From assembly GCA_965224225.1 (NCBI GenBank), contig CBDCZF010000035.1:496001-560000 (forward strand): DNA of 64,000 nucleotides, given 5' to 3'. The stretch's first letter is position 1. The number at the start of each line of letters is the position of its first letter. Of the stretch, positions 43,529 to 52,868 are shown piece after piece. Source of the stretch: CAJQQK01 sp965224225 (lineage in GTDB: Bacteria > Pseudomonadota > Alphaproteobacteria > Rhizobiales > Hyphomicrobiaceae). A program made the translations under genes and the position numbers. The notes under the pieces were generated by a model. That model worked only from the letters and a program-made list of their open reading frames with translations, was not told the origin of the DNA and made no database searches.

Positions 43529-44582
43529 CGCGCCCTCCCGCCAATGACGCCGCTTCCTCGCGCTGGATTTTCAAGTCCGTGGGCAATTCTCCGAACAGGT
43601 GGTCGAATATGCCCGTGACATCGGTCGGCGGCATCGCCTCCACTGCCTGGACAGCCGCATCCACCCGCCCATGGCAATTGAGAAGGAGTTGCTCTTCGTC
43701 GGTCTTCGACCAATCGTTGCGCTCGACGAGATAGGTTCGCAAGCGAGCGACCGGCTCCTGGCGCCAATGCGCTGAGACTTCCTCGTCCGAGCGATAGCGA
43801 TGAGCATCGTCGGCCGTCGTGTGATCCGACAACCGGTAGGTGAGCGCTTCGATGAGCGTCGGCCCATCGCCTTGCCGCGCCCGCTCCAGGGCATCTGAAA
43901 CGGCCGCTTTCACTGCAATGACATCGTTGCCGTCGACCTGTTCGCTCGGAATGCCCACAGCTACTGCTTTTTGCGCCAAAGTCTGTGCGGCAGTTTGCGC
44001 GGTGCGCGGCACCGAGATGGCCCATTGATTGTTGTTGACGACGAAGACGGCAGGCACGCGCCATACGCCCGCCATGTTCAAAGCCTCGTAAAAATCGCCT
44101 TTCGACGTGCCACCATCACCGCAAATTGCGACTGCAACGCGCGGCTCTTTGCGCAACTGAAAGGCCAAGGCCGCGCCAACAGCATGCGGCAAGTGACTCG
44201 ATACGGGAATTGAAACGGGGAAATCCTCTAGCGGCCTCGCAAAATTGCTGCCCCGCTCGTCGCCACCCCAGTAGAGAAGGAGTTCTTCCAGCGTCACGCC
44301 GCGCCAGAGCTGTCCGCCCTGTTCGCGGAATGACGGCAGGAAGACGTCCTCGGGACGCATCGCGCTGGCCGCACCGATACTGACCGCCTCTTGCCCCAAC
44401 GAGGAGGCAAAGGTGCCAAGGCGACCCGTACGCTGAAGCGCAACGGCCTTTTCGTCGAACACGCGGGTCAGAACCATGGCACGGTAGAGCGCCTTGAGTT
44501 CCGATGGATCATTCGCAAACTCCGGCACCTCACCGGCCAGCTTGCCTTCAGCCGAAAGGTATTGCCGGTAGGTGACTTCCAT
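43521..44582 (-). CDS. 2-oxoacid dehydrogenase E1 component, alpha subunit
   Basis: First half of the thiamine-diphosphate-dependent E1. The 353-residue protein starts MEVTYRQYLSAEGKLAGEV after a GGGAGG ribosome site. It has the thiamine-binding motif ICGDGGTSKGDFYEALNMAG ending in NNNQWAISVPR, and the phosphorylation-loop-like RLSDHTTADDAHRY. Related sequences are annotated both as pyruvate and as branched-chain 2-oxoacid E1; the sequence alone does not decide. It is preceded by an acyl-CoA ligase in the same orientation across 60 bases. Confidence 0.92.
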   Translation of the reverse strand: MEVTYRQYLSAEGKLAGEVPEFANDPSELKALYRAMVLTRVFDEKAVALQRTGRLGTFASSLGQEAVSIGAASAMRPEDVFLPSFREQGGQLWRGVTLEELLLYWGGDERGSNFARPLEDFPVSIPVSSHLPHAVGAALAFQLRKEPRVAVAICGDGGTSKGDFYEALNMAGVWRVPAVFVVNNNQWAISVPRTAQTAAQTLAQKAVAVGIPSEQVDGNDVIAVKAAVSDALERARQGDGPTLIEALTYRLSDHTTADDAHRYRSDEEVSAHWRQEPVARLRTYLVERNDWSKTDEEQLLLNCHGRVDAAVQAVEAMPPTDVTGIFDHLFGELPTDLKIQREEAASLAGGRDA

Positions 44583-44642
44583 TGCAGAGAACCTCCCTGA
44601 CAATTGCTTTTGCTGGCATCCGACAAGCGCCACTCATTCGGC

Positions 44643-46337
44643 TCAATCGCCGGCTCCGGCCGATCCCAATTCTTCCGCCATGCGCTGCCGCATTACGTAC
44701 TTCTGGACCTTGCCGGTCACGGTCATCGGAAACTCGTCCACGAAGCGGATGTAGCGGGGGATCTTAAAATGAGCGATATGGCCTTTGCAGAAGTCTCGGA
44801 TCTCCTGCGCACTGGCCGTCTCGCCGGGTCTCAGCTTGATCCAGGCACATACTTCCTCGCCGTATCTCTCGTCGGGAACGCCAATAACCTCCACCTCTTC
44901 GATCTTTGGGTGCGTGTAGAGGAAGTCCTCGATTTCACGCGGGAAAATGTTCTCTCCGCCGCGGATCAGCATGTCCTTTAGCCGCCCAACGATTTGGCAA
45001 TAGCCTTGCTCATCGATGAGGGCGATATCGCCGCTGGCAATCCAATGCGCCTCATCGATCGCCCCAGCGGTCTTTTCAGGATCATCCCAGTAGCCCGGCA
45101 TGACACAATAACCGCGTGTTAGGAGCTCGCCCGATTGACCGCGGGGAACGATACGCTTGTCTTCGTCCACGATCTTCACTTCGGTGTGAGGTAGCACCCG
45201 ACCGACTGTCGTGACGCGACGGTCCAGCGGATCGTCGACGCTCGTCTGGAAGCTAACGGGCCCAGTCTCCGTCATGCCGTAGGCGATCGTAATCTCGGTG
45301 AGATTCATCTCGCTCATCACCCGCTTCATCAGTTCTTCCGGGCAAGGAGCGCCTGCCATGATGCCGGTGCGCAGGCACGTCAGGTCGAACGATGCGAAAT
45401 CCGGATCCTCGAGTTCGGCGATGAACATCGTCGGCACACCATGCAGGGCCGTGCAGCGTTCCTGCTCGATGATTTTCAGTGCCTCGTGGGCGTTGAAACC
45501 GGCGGACGGCAAAACCATCGTAGAGCCGTGCGCGACACAGCACAGCGTTCCCAGCACCATGCCAAAACAATGATACATGGGCACCGGTATGCACATCCGG
45601 TCCGCGACTGTGAGCTTCATTTGCTCGCCGGAAAAGAACGCGTTGTTGACAATGTTGTGGTGCGTCAGCGTTGCAGCTTTTGGTGCGCCGGTGGTGCCGC
45701 TCGTGAACTGGATGTTTATCGGGTCATCGAACTGAAGCCGGCCTTCTATCGCCTGCAGTTGCTCGGCATGCTCGGGGCCCGAATGGCTCGGAATATCGCT
45801 GAAATTCAAGAACCCTTCATTGCGCTCAGCACCAAGGCATATCAACCACTCAAGGTCTGGAAGAAGTTCTGATTGAAGCTCGCCGGGCGCCCGGTTTCTG
45901 CTCTCCGGGAACACGGACCGCAGCATCTCGATGTAGTTGGACGTCTTGAATTCAGGCGCGGTGATCAGCGCTCGGCATGAGACCTTCTTGAGCGCATATT
46001 CGAGTTCGGCCAATCGATAGGCCGGGTTGATGTTGACGAGAATGAGCCCCGATTTGGCGGTGGCAAACTGCGTAACGACCCACTCCCAGACATTCGGTGC
46101 CCAGATGCCGACCCGATCGCCAGGCTTAAGCCCCAGAGCGATGAGGCCCTGCGCCCAGCCGTCCACTTTCTCTTTGAACTCGGCATAACTCCACCGGACG
46201 TCTTGATGCGGAACTATTAGAGCGTCTTCGTCCGGATGGCGATGGGCAGTTTGGTTCAAACAATCCCCGACCGTACTCGCCTGCAAGGGTGTCAGGCTAA
46301 CGCCGTGCACGTAGCTACCGACCGCTGCAACCGACAT
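44643..46337 (-). CDS. Acyl-CoA synthetase (AMP-binding ligase)
   Basis: Activates a carboxylic acid with ATP to the acyl-CoA thioester. The 564-residue protein has the adenylate-forming motifs FTSGTTGAPKAATLTH, IAYGMTETGPV, and the C-terminal GRLKDMLIRGGENIFP and PMTVTGKVQK with the catalytic Lys. It resembles medium-chain or branched-chain ligases (FadK/AcsM type). The start at 46337 follows GGAG. A perfect FNR box (46405-46418) lies 68 bases upstream, and the neighbouring Fnr gene lies in the same orientation. It may feed acyl-CoA from the 2-oxoacid dehydrogenase pathway or activate free acids. Confidence 0.9.
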   Translation of the reverse strand: MSVAAVGSYVHGVSLTPLQASTVGDCLNQTAHRHPDEDALIVPHQDVRWSYAEFKEKVDGWAQGLIALGLKPGDRVGIWAPNVWEWVVTQFATAKSGLILVNINPAYRLAELEYALKKVSCRALITAPEFKTSNYIEMLRSVFPESRNRAPGELQSELLPDLEWLICLGAERNEGFLNFSDIPSHSGPEHAEQLQAIEGRLQFDDPINIQFTSGTTGAPKAATLTHHNIVNNAFFSGEQMKLTVADRMCIPVPMYHCFGMVLGTLCCVAHGSTMVLPSAGFNAHEALKIIEQERCTALHGVPTMFIAELEDPDFASFDLTCLRTGIMAGAPCPEELMKRVMSEMNLTEITIAYGMTETGPVSFQTSVDDPLDRRVTTVGRVLPHTEVKIVDEDKRIVPRGQSGELLTRGYCVMPGYWDDPEKTAGAIDEAHWIASGDIALIDEQGYCQIVGRLKDMLIRGGENIFPREIEDFLYTHPKIEEVEVIGVPDERYGEEVCAWIKLRPGETASAQEIRDFCKGHIAHFKIPRYIRFVDEFPMTVTGKVQKYVMRQRMAEELGSAGAGD

Positions 46338-46676
46338 CGCTTCACTCCGCTCAAAAGAGCATTGACCAACCTGTTCTATTCTGCAGGTTGCCGGTGCGCG
46401 CACCTTGATACGGATCAATGGCTGATTGTCTTGGAAAGCTTCGATGCTCATTCGGCCTTGGCGCACGGCAATCAAGCCTGACTCCATCCACCATAATGGA
46501 TCGCCGGCTATTTCCTTCGAGCAGACTCGCACGATGAGCGATCCAGCAGGATCGCTCCGCGATGGCTCGGCATGTCGACGCCGAAAGTCGTTGCTTCATC
46601 GAGCCTGGAGCATCATCCGAGCGGACGGTGTTGGGATGTTCGCGTCCGATTCCGTCCAATCGGATATCGCTTTAGG
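46338..46676. promoter_or_regulatory. Promoter region of acyl-CoA ligase operon
   Basis: About 340 bases separating the Fnr gene from the ligase gene, with no gene of its own. It contains the FNR box described separately and GC-rich leader sequence. No terminator with a T-run was found after the Fnr gene. Confidence 0.6.
46405..46418. promoter_or_regulatory. FNR/FixK-type operator, perfect TTGAT-N4-ATCAA
   Basis: TTGATACGGATCAA is a perfect dyad matching the FNR consensus, centred about 74 bases before the acyl-CoA ligase start codon. With the Fnr gene 260 bases upstream it is a probable activating or repressing site for the operon. Confidence 0.82.
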
Positions 46677-47414
46677 CTACCCCTCTTCGGCAAGAGTTCG
46701 CAGCATATCGAGGTTCGTGATTTCAATCGTATCCGGCCCAAAGATGCGGATCGCACCTGACATGCGTAATTTGCTGAATTGGCGGCTGGCAGTCTCCGTG
46801 GTCATTCCAAGAAATTCGCCGATCTCATGTCTCTTGAATGGGATACTGACTGTTAGCGCGTCATTGCTCCTACGAGATTGGTCAAAGCTCTCATGTTGCT
46901 GTTTATCCAGGAGCCAGAGCAGGAATATCGCAATTTTTTCTTCAGCATTTCTTTGACCCAGGCTCAGCATCCAGGATCGTGCGTCGTTTAGATCCCGGGT
47001 TGTTCGCAGCAGCAACTGGTGCTCGATCTCGGGGTAATTCTGCAGGATGGTAGCAAATTGCTTCCTCGGGAAACAGCAGAGCACCACGTCGGTGACGCAT
47101 TCGACGCTATCATGGCTTATCGGGTCGAAAGGATCACCCAGGCAATCGGACACAGTCAGAAGACCGACAATTTGCTGGCGACCATCCGGAAGCATTCGGG
47201 TTAACTTGACCACGCCGTCAATTATGAAGGCAAACAATTCATTGGGCGCTTCTTGATGAACGATTTCCGCCCCCGCATCGAAATGCCGGTGAATCATCAA
47301 GCCTGAAAGCGCCTCAAGGCTCTCGTCTGCCAACGCGCAACAAGCACCCTCCTGCCTCAGCGGACAAATTCCACACCTGAGTATTGTCGCAACTTGAGGG
47401 GCTAAGCTCGGCAT
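46677..47414 (-). CDS. fnr: FNR-type oxygen-sensing transcriptional regulator
   Basis: A 245-residue Crp/Fnr family regulator. Unlike the first one in this window it has an N-terminal cysteine cluster (ILRCGICPLRQEGACC: Cys14, Cys17, Cys25, Cys26) and further cysteines in the sensor barrel (VECVTDVVLCCFPR), as expected for a 4Fe-4S oxygen sensor. The winged helix-turn-helix has the recognition stretch EIGEFLGMTTETASRQFSKL with the FNR-specific Glu and Arg (ETASRQ). The start at 47414 follows GGGAG nine bases upstream. Neighbouring operons carry matching TTGAT-N4-ATCAA sites. Subgroup name (Anr, FnrN or FnrL) not determined. Confidence 0.9.
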   Translation of the reverse strand: MPSLAPQVATILRCGICPLRQEGACCALADESLEALSGLMIHRHFDAGAEIVHQEAPNELFAFIIDGVVKLTRMLPDGRQQIVGLLTVSDCLGDPFDPISHDSVECVTDVVLCCFPRKQFATILQNYPEIEHQLLLRTTRDLNDARSWMLSLGQRNAEEKIAIFLLWLLDKQQHESFDQSRRSNDALTVSIPFKRHEIGEFLGMTTETASRQFSKLRMSGAIRIFGPDTIEITNLDMLRTLAEEG

Positions 47415-47475
47415 GCGGATCCACTCCCGATGGCTGTCGGGGCACACTACTGTAACTCCCTCGAACTGCAACCGG

Positions 47476-48018
47476 TTATGGGGGCAACAGAGGGGGGACA
47501 AACCTAAATCGCCGATCAATGCCTCGTCGGTTGCGGGCGATTCCTGCGTGGAACTGAGCAACCTCTGCAGCACTGAAAGATCGCGACAGGCAGCCAAGCA
47601 AGGTGATATCTTCCCACGCCTGATGTTGTCTGATGCCTTCGAACAGGCACCGCAAAGCGTACCCTGTAGCTTCCCGATTAGCCAAATTGCCGGTTGAACA
47701 GATGCCCTCCAGTTGCTCGGCGATTTCCGGTATGCTGTCCTCGAAACGGCGGTGGTCGTTTTCCATCTGCTTCAAAGCGGCGGCCACGAAGGCGTCCGTG
47801 CTTCCATTACCCAGAATTCTGTAGAAGACTTCCTCGACGAAGTGAAGGCTAGGGAGTTCGCGTGAGAGACCCTCCATCAACGAGAGGTACGCCGACATAT
47901 TGATGGTACGGCCGAGGTTGTCAGCCATGCTTTCGAGATCGTCGCATACCGCTTGCTGACGACGGCGCGCATCTAACACGATCGTTATCGGATCATCTCT
48001 GCGAAAGGCATCTGGCAT
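47476..48018 (-). CDS. Hemerythrin-like HHE-domain protein
   Basis: A 180-residue helical-bundle protein of the hemerythrin HHE family. Probable diiron ligands are in LHFVEEVFYR (H-x3-E), ENDHRRFEDSI (H-x3-E/D) and IRQHQAWEDITLL (H-x3-E), which is the family pattern. Such proteins bind oxygen, nitric oxide or iron. It lies directly upstream of the Fnr gene in the same orientation, 62 bases between, and its promoter carries a perfect FNR box at 48095-48108. Together they may form an oxygen or NO response pair. ATG at 48018 has a weak ribosome site. Confidence 0.82.
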   Translation of the reverse strand: MPDAFRRDDPITIVLDARRRQQAVCDDLESMADNLGRTINMSAYLSLMEGLSRELPSLHFVEEVFYRILGNGSTDAFVAAALKQMENDHRRFEDSIPEIAEQLEGICSTGNLANREATGYALRCLFEGIRQHQAWEDITLLGCLSRSFSAAEVAQFHAGIARNRRGIDRRFRFVPPLLPP

Positions 48019-48094
48019 GTTCGCAACTTGCAGAGAAACGACTTCCCAACGATACTCCAATTGCTACCAATGCCATGACCTAAAGGGCGCGACC

Positions 48095-48108
48095 TTGATC
48101 TCCATCAA
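48095..48108. promoter_or_regulatory. FNR/FixK-type operator, perfect TTGAT-N4-ATCAA
   Basis: TTGATCTCCATCAA is a perfect dyad about 77 bases before the hemerythrin-like start codon, so expression is probably controlled by the Fnr protein encoded next door. Confidence 0.82.
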
Positions 48109-48293
48109 GTGCAAGGTGCCCCATGGCGCCGCCGACCCGCGCGTCATTGTCATCTCACTTGGCACCGATGAGATTGGTGGTTGGCCTGACGGCTTCGGTC
48201 GTTCTGCACAAATATCGTTTGGCGGACATCCCTTTCGTCGCCGGCGCAGAACCCTGGTGAGCTGCGCATTGCATGCCGATCGCGCATTTCTCC

Positions 48294-48995
48294 TTACACA
48301 TCACCATCGAGCGAATAGCCGGTGCCGCGCACGGTTCGGATGATGTCGTGGCCGCCGGCGCTGTTCAGGGTCTTGCGCAGTCGCCCAATATGCACGTCGA
48401 CGGTTCGCTGGTCGATGTCGCTGTCGCGGCTCCAAACTTTGTCGAGCAACTGGTTGCGGCTCCAAACCCGGCCGGGGCGCTCTATGAGCGCCTTCAGCAA
48501 CCGGAACTCGATCGGGCCGAGTTCCAGGCTTTGCCCGTTCCGCGTAACCTTGTGCTGGGCGGCATCCAGAACTATGCCGGCGTAGGATATTGTCGCGCCG
48601 CGACTGGCCGGGTGCGAACGGCGCAGGAGCGCCCGCACCCGGGCAACAAGTTCGTTCACCGAATAAGGTTTCGTTACGTAATCGTCGGCGCCGGTTTCCA
48701 ATCCGCGGATACGGTCGGCTTCCTCGCCACGTGCGGTCAGCATGATTATCGGGACAGCGCATGTATCTTCGTTGCGGCGAAGCTGACGGCATATTTCCAG
48801 ACCGGAAAGGTTTGGCAGCATCCAGTCCAGAATGATGAGATCCGGCGCTTCTTCTATGGCAAGCGTAAGTGCCTCATCACCATCGGAGGTATGGATCAGG
48901 CGAAATCCTTCGGCCTCGAGATTGTAGGTCAGCAGGGCGACCTGGGCCGGCTCGTCCTCGACGATCAAAATGGAGGTCGCATCACGTTCGCTCAT
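48294..48995 (-). CDS. phoB: Phosphate regulon response regulator PhoB
   Basis: OmpR-type regulator of 233 residues that activates genes under phosphate limitation. The receiver has the acidic pair in ILIVEDEPAQ, the phosphorylated Asp in LIILDWMLPNLSG and Lys in YVTKPYSVNELV. The C-terminal winged helix includes LGPIEFRLLKALIERPGRVW and RTVDVHIGRLRKTL, the DNA-recognition helix. The start ATG (48995) overlaps the phoU stop (TGATG). It is last in the phoR-pstSCAB-phoU-phoB cluster. Confidence 0.95.
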   Translation of the reverse strand: MSERDATSILIVEDEPAQVALLTYNLEAEGFRLIHTSDGDEALTLAIEEAPDLIILDWMLPNLSGLEICRQLRRNEDTCAVPIIMLTARGEEADRIRGLETGADDYVTKPYSVNELVARVRALLRRSHPASRGATISYAGIVLDAAQHKVTRNGQSLELGPIEFRLLKALIERPGRVWSRNQLLDKVWSRDSDIDQRTVDVHIGRLRKTLNSAGGHDIIRTVRGTGYSLDGDV

Positions 48996-49735
48996 CACTC
49001 GGTTTCATCGTTCGGTCGACTACCCGGCACGTCAATTGACGTCAGGCTCGTAACATCGCCCTTAGGTCGGTCTTCATCTGGCAATTTGCCGTTCACCAAG
49101 TAGTGAACCTGTTCGGCAATGGCGGTGACGTGATCACCCATCCGCTCGATATTCTTGGCGATGAACAAGAGGTGCATGCACGGCGAGATATTGCGTGCAT
49201 CTTCCATCATGTGCGTAAGAAGACCACGAAACAGTGTGTTGTGCATTTGATCAACATCTTCATCACGCGCCCGCACGTCGTCTGCAAGCAGGGCATCACG
49301 GTTTGCATGGGCGTCCAGCACATCTCGCAACATGGTTTCTACGAGCGCACTCATACTTTTTATGATCTTGGTCGACGCGTCAAAGTGGCGGAATTCACCC
49401 AGAACGCTGGAGCGCTTGGCAATGTTCTTGGCGTAGTCGCCAAGGCGTTCCAGATTGGCCGAGATCTTGAGTACGGTCAGGACGGCTCGGAGATCTTGCG
49501 CTATGGGTTGGCGCAGGGCCAGGAGACGAACAACCGCCTCGTCGATTTCCAACTCCAGATTGTCGACATCCCGATCAGCAGCGCGAACCTTCTTGCCGAG
49601 TTCGTCATCCCTGTTGACCAGCGAATCCACGGCATTCGAAATTTGTGCTTCAACCATTCCGCCCATTCGAACAACCGCACTTTCGATCTTGTCAATGTCT
49701 TGATCAAATGCCTTGACGATATGTTCTCTTGCCAT
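48995..49735 (-). CDS. phoU: Phosphate signalling protein PhoU
   Basis: Peripheral negative regulator of PhoR and the PstSCAB transporter, 246 residues. Two PhoU repeats of three helices are visible, each with the metal-binding E/D-rich pattern: AQDLRAVLTVLKISANLERLGDYAKNIA and SPCMHLLFIAKNIERMGDHVTAIA. The ATG at 49735 is preferred over the GTG at 49744, which overlaps the pstB stop. It is located between pstB and phoB as in other alphaproteobacteria. Confidence 0.95.
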   Translation of the reverse strand: MAREHIVKAFDQDIDKIESAVVRMGGMVEAQISNAVDSLVNRDDELGKKVRAADRDVDNLELEIDEAVVRLLALRQPIAQDLRAVLTVLKISANLERLGDYAKNIAKRSSVLGEFRHFDASTKIIKSMSALVETMLRDVLDAHANRDALLADDVRARDEDVDQMHNTLFRGLLTHMMEDARNISPCMHLLFIAKNIERMGDHVTAIAEQVHYLVNGKLPDEDRPKGDVTSLTSIDVPGSRPNDETE

Positions 49736-49740
49736 CGCGT

Positions 49741-50565
49741 TCACCCAATCCGTCCGGTAATGTAGCTTTCGGTTCTTTCATCGCGCGGTGTTGTAAAAAT
49801 CTGTGCTGTTTCACCATGCTCAACCAATTCGCCCATATGAAAGAACGCTGTTCGTTGAGAGATGCGCGCGGCTTGCTGCATGGAGTGCGTCACGATGATG
49901 ATCGTGAAATTCTCTCGCAATTCATCGATCAGTTCTTCAATGCGTGCGGTTGCGATCGGGTCGAGCGCCGAACAAGGCTCGTCCATGAGAATGACCTTTG
50001 GCTGGATAGCAATGGCCCGCGCGATGCAAAGGCGTTGCTGTTGACCGCCGGAAAGGCCGGTTCCCGGTTGATCCAGCCGATCGGATACCTCGTTCCACAG
50101 ACCAGCCCTCTTGAGGCTTTGTTCCACCCGATCTTGAAGTTCTGATTTGGAGGCGGCTAAGCCATGAATTCTGACGCCATATGCCACGTTCTCGAAAATC
50201 GACTTCGGAAATGGGTTCGGCTTCTGGAAGACCATGCCGACAAGTGCGCGCAGCGCCACGACATCAACTTCGGGATCGTAGATATCCTGACCACTGATCT
50301 CAATCCGGCCCTCGACACGACAGATATCAATCAGGTCGTTCATCCGATTGAGGCATCGCAGGTAGGTGGTCTTGCCGCAACCGGATGGACCAATCAGTGA
50401 CGTAACCATGTTGGCCGGCACATCAAGCGAAATGCCCTTTAGCGCTTGCTGATCGCCGTAGAAGACGTTGACATCGCGCGTGGTGATGAGCGCGTCGGGC
50501 TCTGGAGCAGGGGTCGCCGGCGTGACTGACTCGCTAAGGGCGAAGTCTTCCATTGTGTAACCCAT
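49741..50565 (-). CDS. pstB: Phosphate ABC transporter ATP-binding protein PstB
   Basis: ATPase energising high-affinity phosphate import, 274 residues. Walker A GPSGCGKTTYLRCLNRMND, signature LSGGQQQRLCIARAIAI, Walker B VILMDEPCSALDP and the switch His in IIVTHSMQQAARI are all present. The first ATG follows the pstA stop immediately (TAG-ATG). Full length. Confidence 0.97.
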   Translation of the reverse strand: MGYTMEDFALSESVTPATPAPEPDALITTRDVNVFYGDQQALKGISLDVPANMVTSLIGPSGCGKTTYLRCLNRMNDLIDICRVEGRIEISGQDIYDPEVDVVALRALVGMVFQKPNPFPKSIFENVAYGVRIHGLAASKSELQDRVEQSLKRAGLWNEVSDRLDQPGTGLSGGQQQRLCIARAIAIQPKVILMDEPCSALDPIATARIEELIDELRENFTIIIVTHSMQQAARISQRTAFFHMGELVEHGETAQIFTTPRDERTESYITGRIG

Positions 50566-51825
50566 CTAGAATCGTTGTTCGAACTTCTTGCGCAGCAAGA
50601 TGGCGGCGAGGTTCATGAGAACCAGGAACACGAGCAATACGATGATGGCCGCCGACGTCTTGGCCAGAAAAGCTCGTTCAGGGCTGTCAGCCCACAGGAA
50701 AATCTGCACCGGCAGCGCCGTAGCCGGCTCCAGGACACTGGTGGGAATGTCGACAACAAAAGCCACCATGCCGATCATGAGAAGCGGGGCGGTTTCACCC
50801 AGCGCGCGGGCCATTCCGAGTATAGCGCCTGTCAGCATGCCAGGAAGCGCCAGCGGTGCGACGTGATGAAACGTCGCCTGGACAGGACTTGCCCCGACGC
50901 CCAGCGCAGCTTCGCGAATTGAAGGAGGAACGGCGCGCAATGACGCGCGTGCGGCGATGATGATTGTCGGCAGCGTCATCAAGGATAGGACCATGCCGCC
51001 CACCAAGGGCGAGGATCGCGGCAGACCGAACGTGTTTAGAAACACAGCAAGTCCGAGCAGGCCGTAAATGATTGATGGCACCGCTGCAAGGTTATTGATA
51101 TTGACCTCGACCAGTTCACTCCAACGGTTCTTTGGAGCAAATTCCTCAAGATAGATTGCTGCCATGGCACCAACCGGAAATGACAGCAAAAAGCACACGG
51201 CAAGACTCAAGGCGGAACCTGCCAAGGCGCCGAAAATACCCGCCAATTCCGGTTCCCGCGAATCCCCGCTTGTGAAGAAGCGCCAATTGAAGCGCTGCTG
51301 AACCGCCCCCTCCGCAGTCAGCTTCTTGATCCAGTCCAGGACGATATCGGCGCTCTGTCGAGCCTCTAAGCGGGCAGAGCTGCCAAGACGTTCTTTCACA
51401 ATCAGGTCGACATCGTCGGAGGCAGAAAACCAGATCCGCCGTGTGCCGCCGATCAGTTGGAGGTCGTTGCGAATCATGCGTCGCAGTTCGAACGGCGCCT
51501 CTGAGCTTATCAAGCCATAAAGCTTGCGCCTTTGCGCTCGTTTGCGCACCTGCGGAAACACCGCTCTCAGAGCTTTCTTGATCGGCTTGGATGACGCCCG
51601 CTTCGAAAATGCCTCGGGATCGAAATCTGTCGGACCAAGGTCAACGTCCAGCGCGATGTATGTTTGGGTTAGGACACTAGCGCCCTTCTGCGCAATTGAT
51701 CCGATCATCAATGCCAGAAAGGCAAGCGCAATCATGATTGCAACTTTTCCACTCCAGCGAAATCTCGCTTCGGCGGCATGCCGTTTCCTTAGTGTCGCGC
51801 TTCTGTAGGTTAGATCTTCAATCAT
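50566..51825 (-). CDS. pstA: Phosphate ABC transporter permease PstA
   Basis: Membrane component of the phosphate importer, 419 residues. It has a first membrane segment near the N-terminus (VAIMIALAFLALMIGSIAQK), a large non-membrane insert (residues about 45-180), and then the usual permease part with five helices and the EAA-like loop in SIREAALGVGASPVQATFHHV. The extended N-terminus is common in alphaproteobacterial PstA. It overlaps pstC by eight bases and pstB follows directly. Confidence 0.94.
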   Translation of the reverse strand: MIEDLTYRSATLRKRHAAEARFRWSGKVAIMIALAFLALMIGSIAQKGASVLTQTYIALDVDLGPTDFDPEAFSKRASSKPIKKALRAVFPQVRKRAQRRKLYGLISSEAPFELRRMIRNDLQLIGGTRRIWFSASDDVDLIVKERLGSSARLEARQSADIVLDWIKKLTAEGAVQQRFNWRFFTSGDSREPELAGIFGALAGSALSLAVCFLLSFPVGAMAAIYLEEFAPKNRWSELVEVNINNLAAVPSIIYGLLGLAVFLNTFGLPRSSPLVGGMVLSLMTLPTIIIAARASLRAVPPSIREAALGVGASPVQATFHHVAPLALPGMLTGAILGMARALGETAPLLMIGMVAFVVDIPTSVLEPATALPVQIFLWADSPERAFLAKTSAAIIVLLVFLVLMNLAAILLRKKFEQRF

Positions 51826-52777
51826 ACTGCTCTCGATATCTCTTGACGATCTTGATCGCGGCTAGGTTGAGCAGCAGAGTTGTGATGAACAGCAGTAGGC
51901 CTAAGGCGAAAGCTGCAAGCGTCTTGGCGCTGTCAAATTCCTGGTCTCCGGTCAGCAACGCAACGATTTGCACAGTGACGGTCGTAACTGCTTCCAGCGG
52001 GTTGAGTGACAGATTGGCTGCAAGTCCTGCCGCCATCACGACGATCATCGTCTCACCGATAGCCCGAGAGGTTGCCAGTAGCAGGCCGCCTGCAATGCCG
52101 GGCAGGGCAGCCGGCAAAACCACTTTGCGGATGGTTTCAGACGGGGTAGCGCCAAGCCCCAGCGAGGCATCCCTTAGTGCCTGCGGCACGGCGTTGATGG
52201 CGTCATCGGCCAAAGAGGAAATCAACGGTACGATCATCAGACCCATGGCAATCCCGGCGGCAAGTGCGCTTTCCGATGAGACTTCCACGCCAGCGTTTGA
52301 GCCTACCATGCGGATGAAGGGCGCGATGGTGAGTGCTGCGAAAAAGCCGTAAACGACGGTCGGGATGCCAGCCAGGATTTCCAATAGCGGCTTGACGATA
52401 TCGCGGACGCGCTTGCTAGCGTATTCGGCCAGGTAGATGGCGGACGCCAGACCCAGCGGGGTGGCAATGGCCATTGCGATCGCGCTGATCAGCAATGTTC
52501 CAGTGATCAGGGGCACCGCTCCAAATTGACCTTGCGCGCCAACCTGATCCGCCCGGATCGCCGTCTGCGGACTCCAGTTCAGGCCAAAAACGAACTCGCC
52601 AATCGGCACTTTTTGAAAGAATCGTATCGCCTCGAAAATCAGCGAAAACACGATGCCAACCGTGACGAGTATGGCAGCCGAGGCACAAGCGATCATGACG
52701 GCCCGGATCAGCACCGATGGCCATCGCCGACGCCCTGTGTGCGTGAGCTGGATTCTGGCGGGACTGGTCGTATCCAT
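51818..52777 (-). CDS. pstC: Phosphate ABC transporter permease PstC
   Basis: Membrane component of the phosphate importer, 319 residues from the ATG at 52777 (GAGGA nine bases upstream). It has about six membrane helices and the permease loop IAMGLMIVPLISSLADDA with PQALRDASLGLGATPSETIR. It lacks the long N-terminal region found in some alphaproteobacterial PstC. A 92-base gap separates it from pstS. Confidence 0.94.
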   Translation of the reverse strand: MDTTSPARIQLTHTGRRRWPSVLIRAVMIACASAAILVTVGIVFSLIFEAIRFFQKVPIGEFVFGLNWSPQTAIRADQVGAQGQFGAVPLITGTLLISAIAMAIATPLGLASAIYLAEYASKRVRDIVKPLLEILAGIPTVVYGFFAALTIAPFIRMVGSNAGVEVSSESALAAGIAMGLMIVPLISSLADDAINAVPQALRDASLGLGATPSETIRKVVLPAALPGIAGGLLLATSRAIGETMIVVMAAGLAANLSLNPLEAVTTVTVQIVALLTGDQEFDSAKTLAAFALGLLLFITTLLLNLAAIKIVKRYREQYD

Positions 52778-52868
52778 TGAGGCCGTCCTCTTGTCGACAA
52801 CCATCGTTCGAGTGACCGCCTTCGACGGGAAGGAGCCACAAGGCTGCCTTCCCGTACATCAGGCAAGG

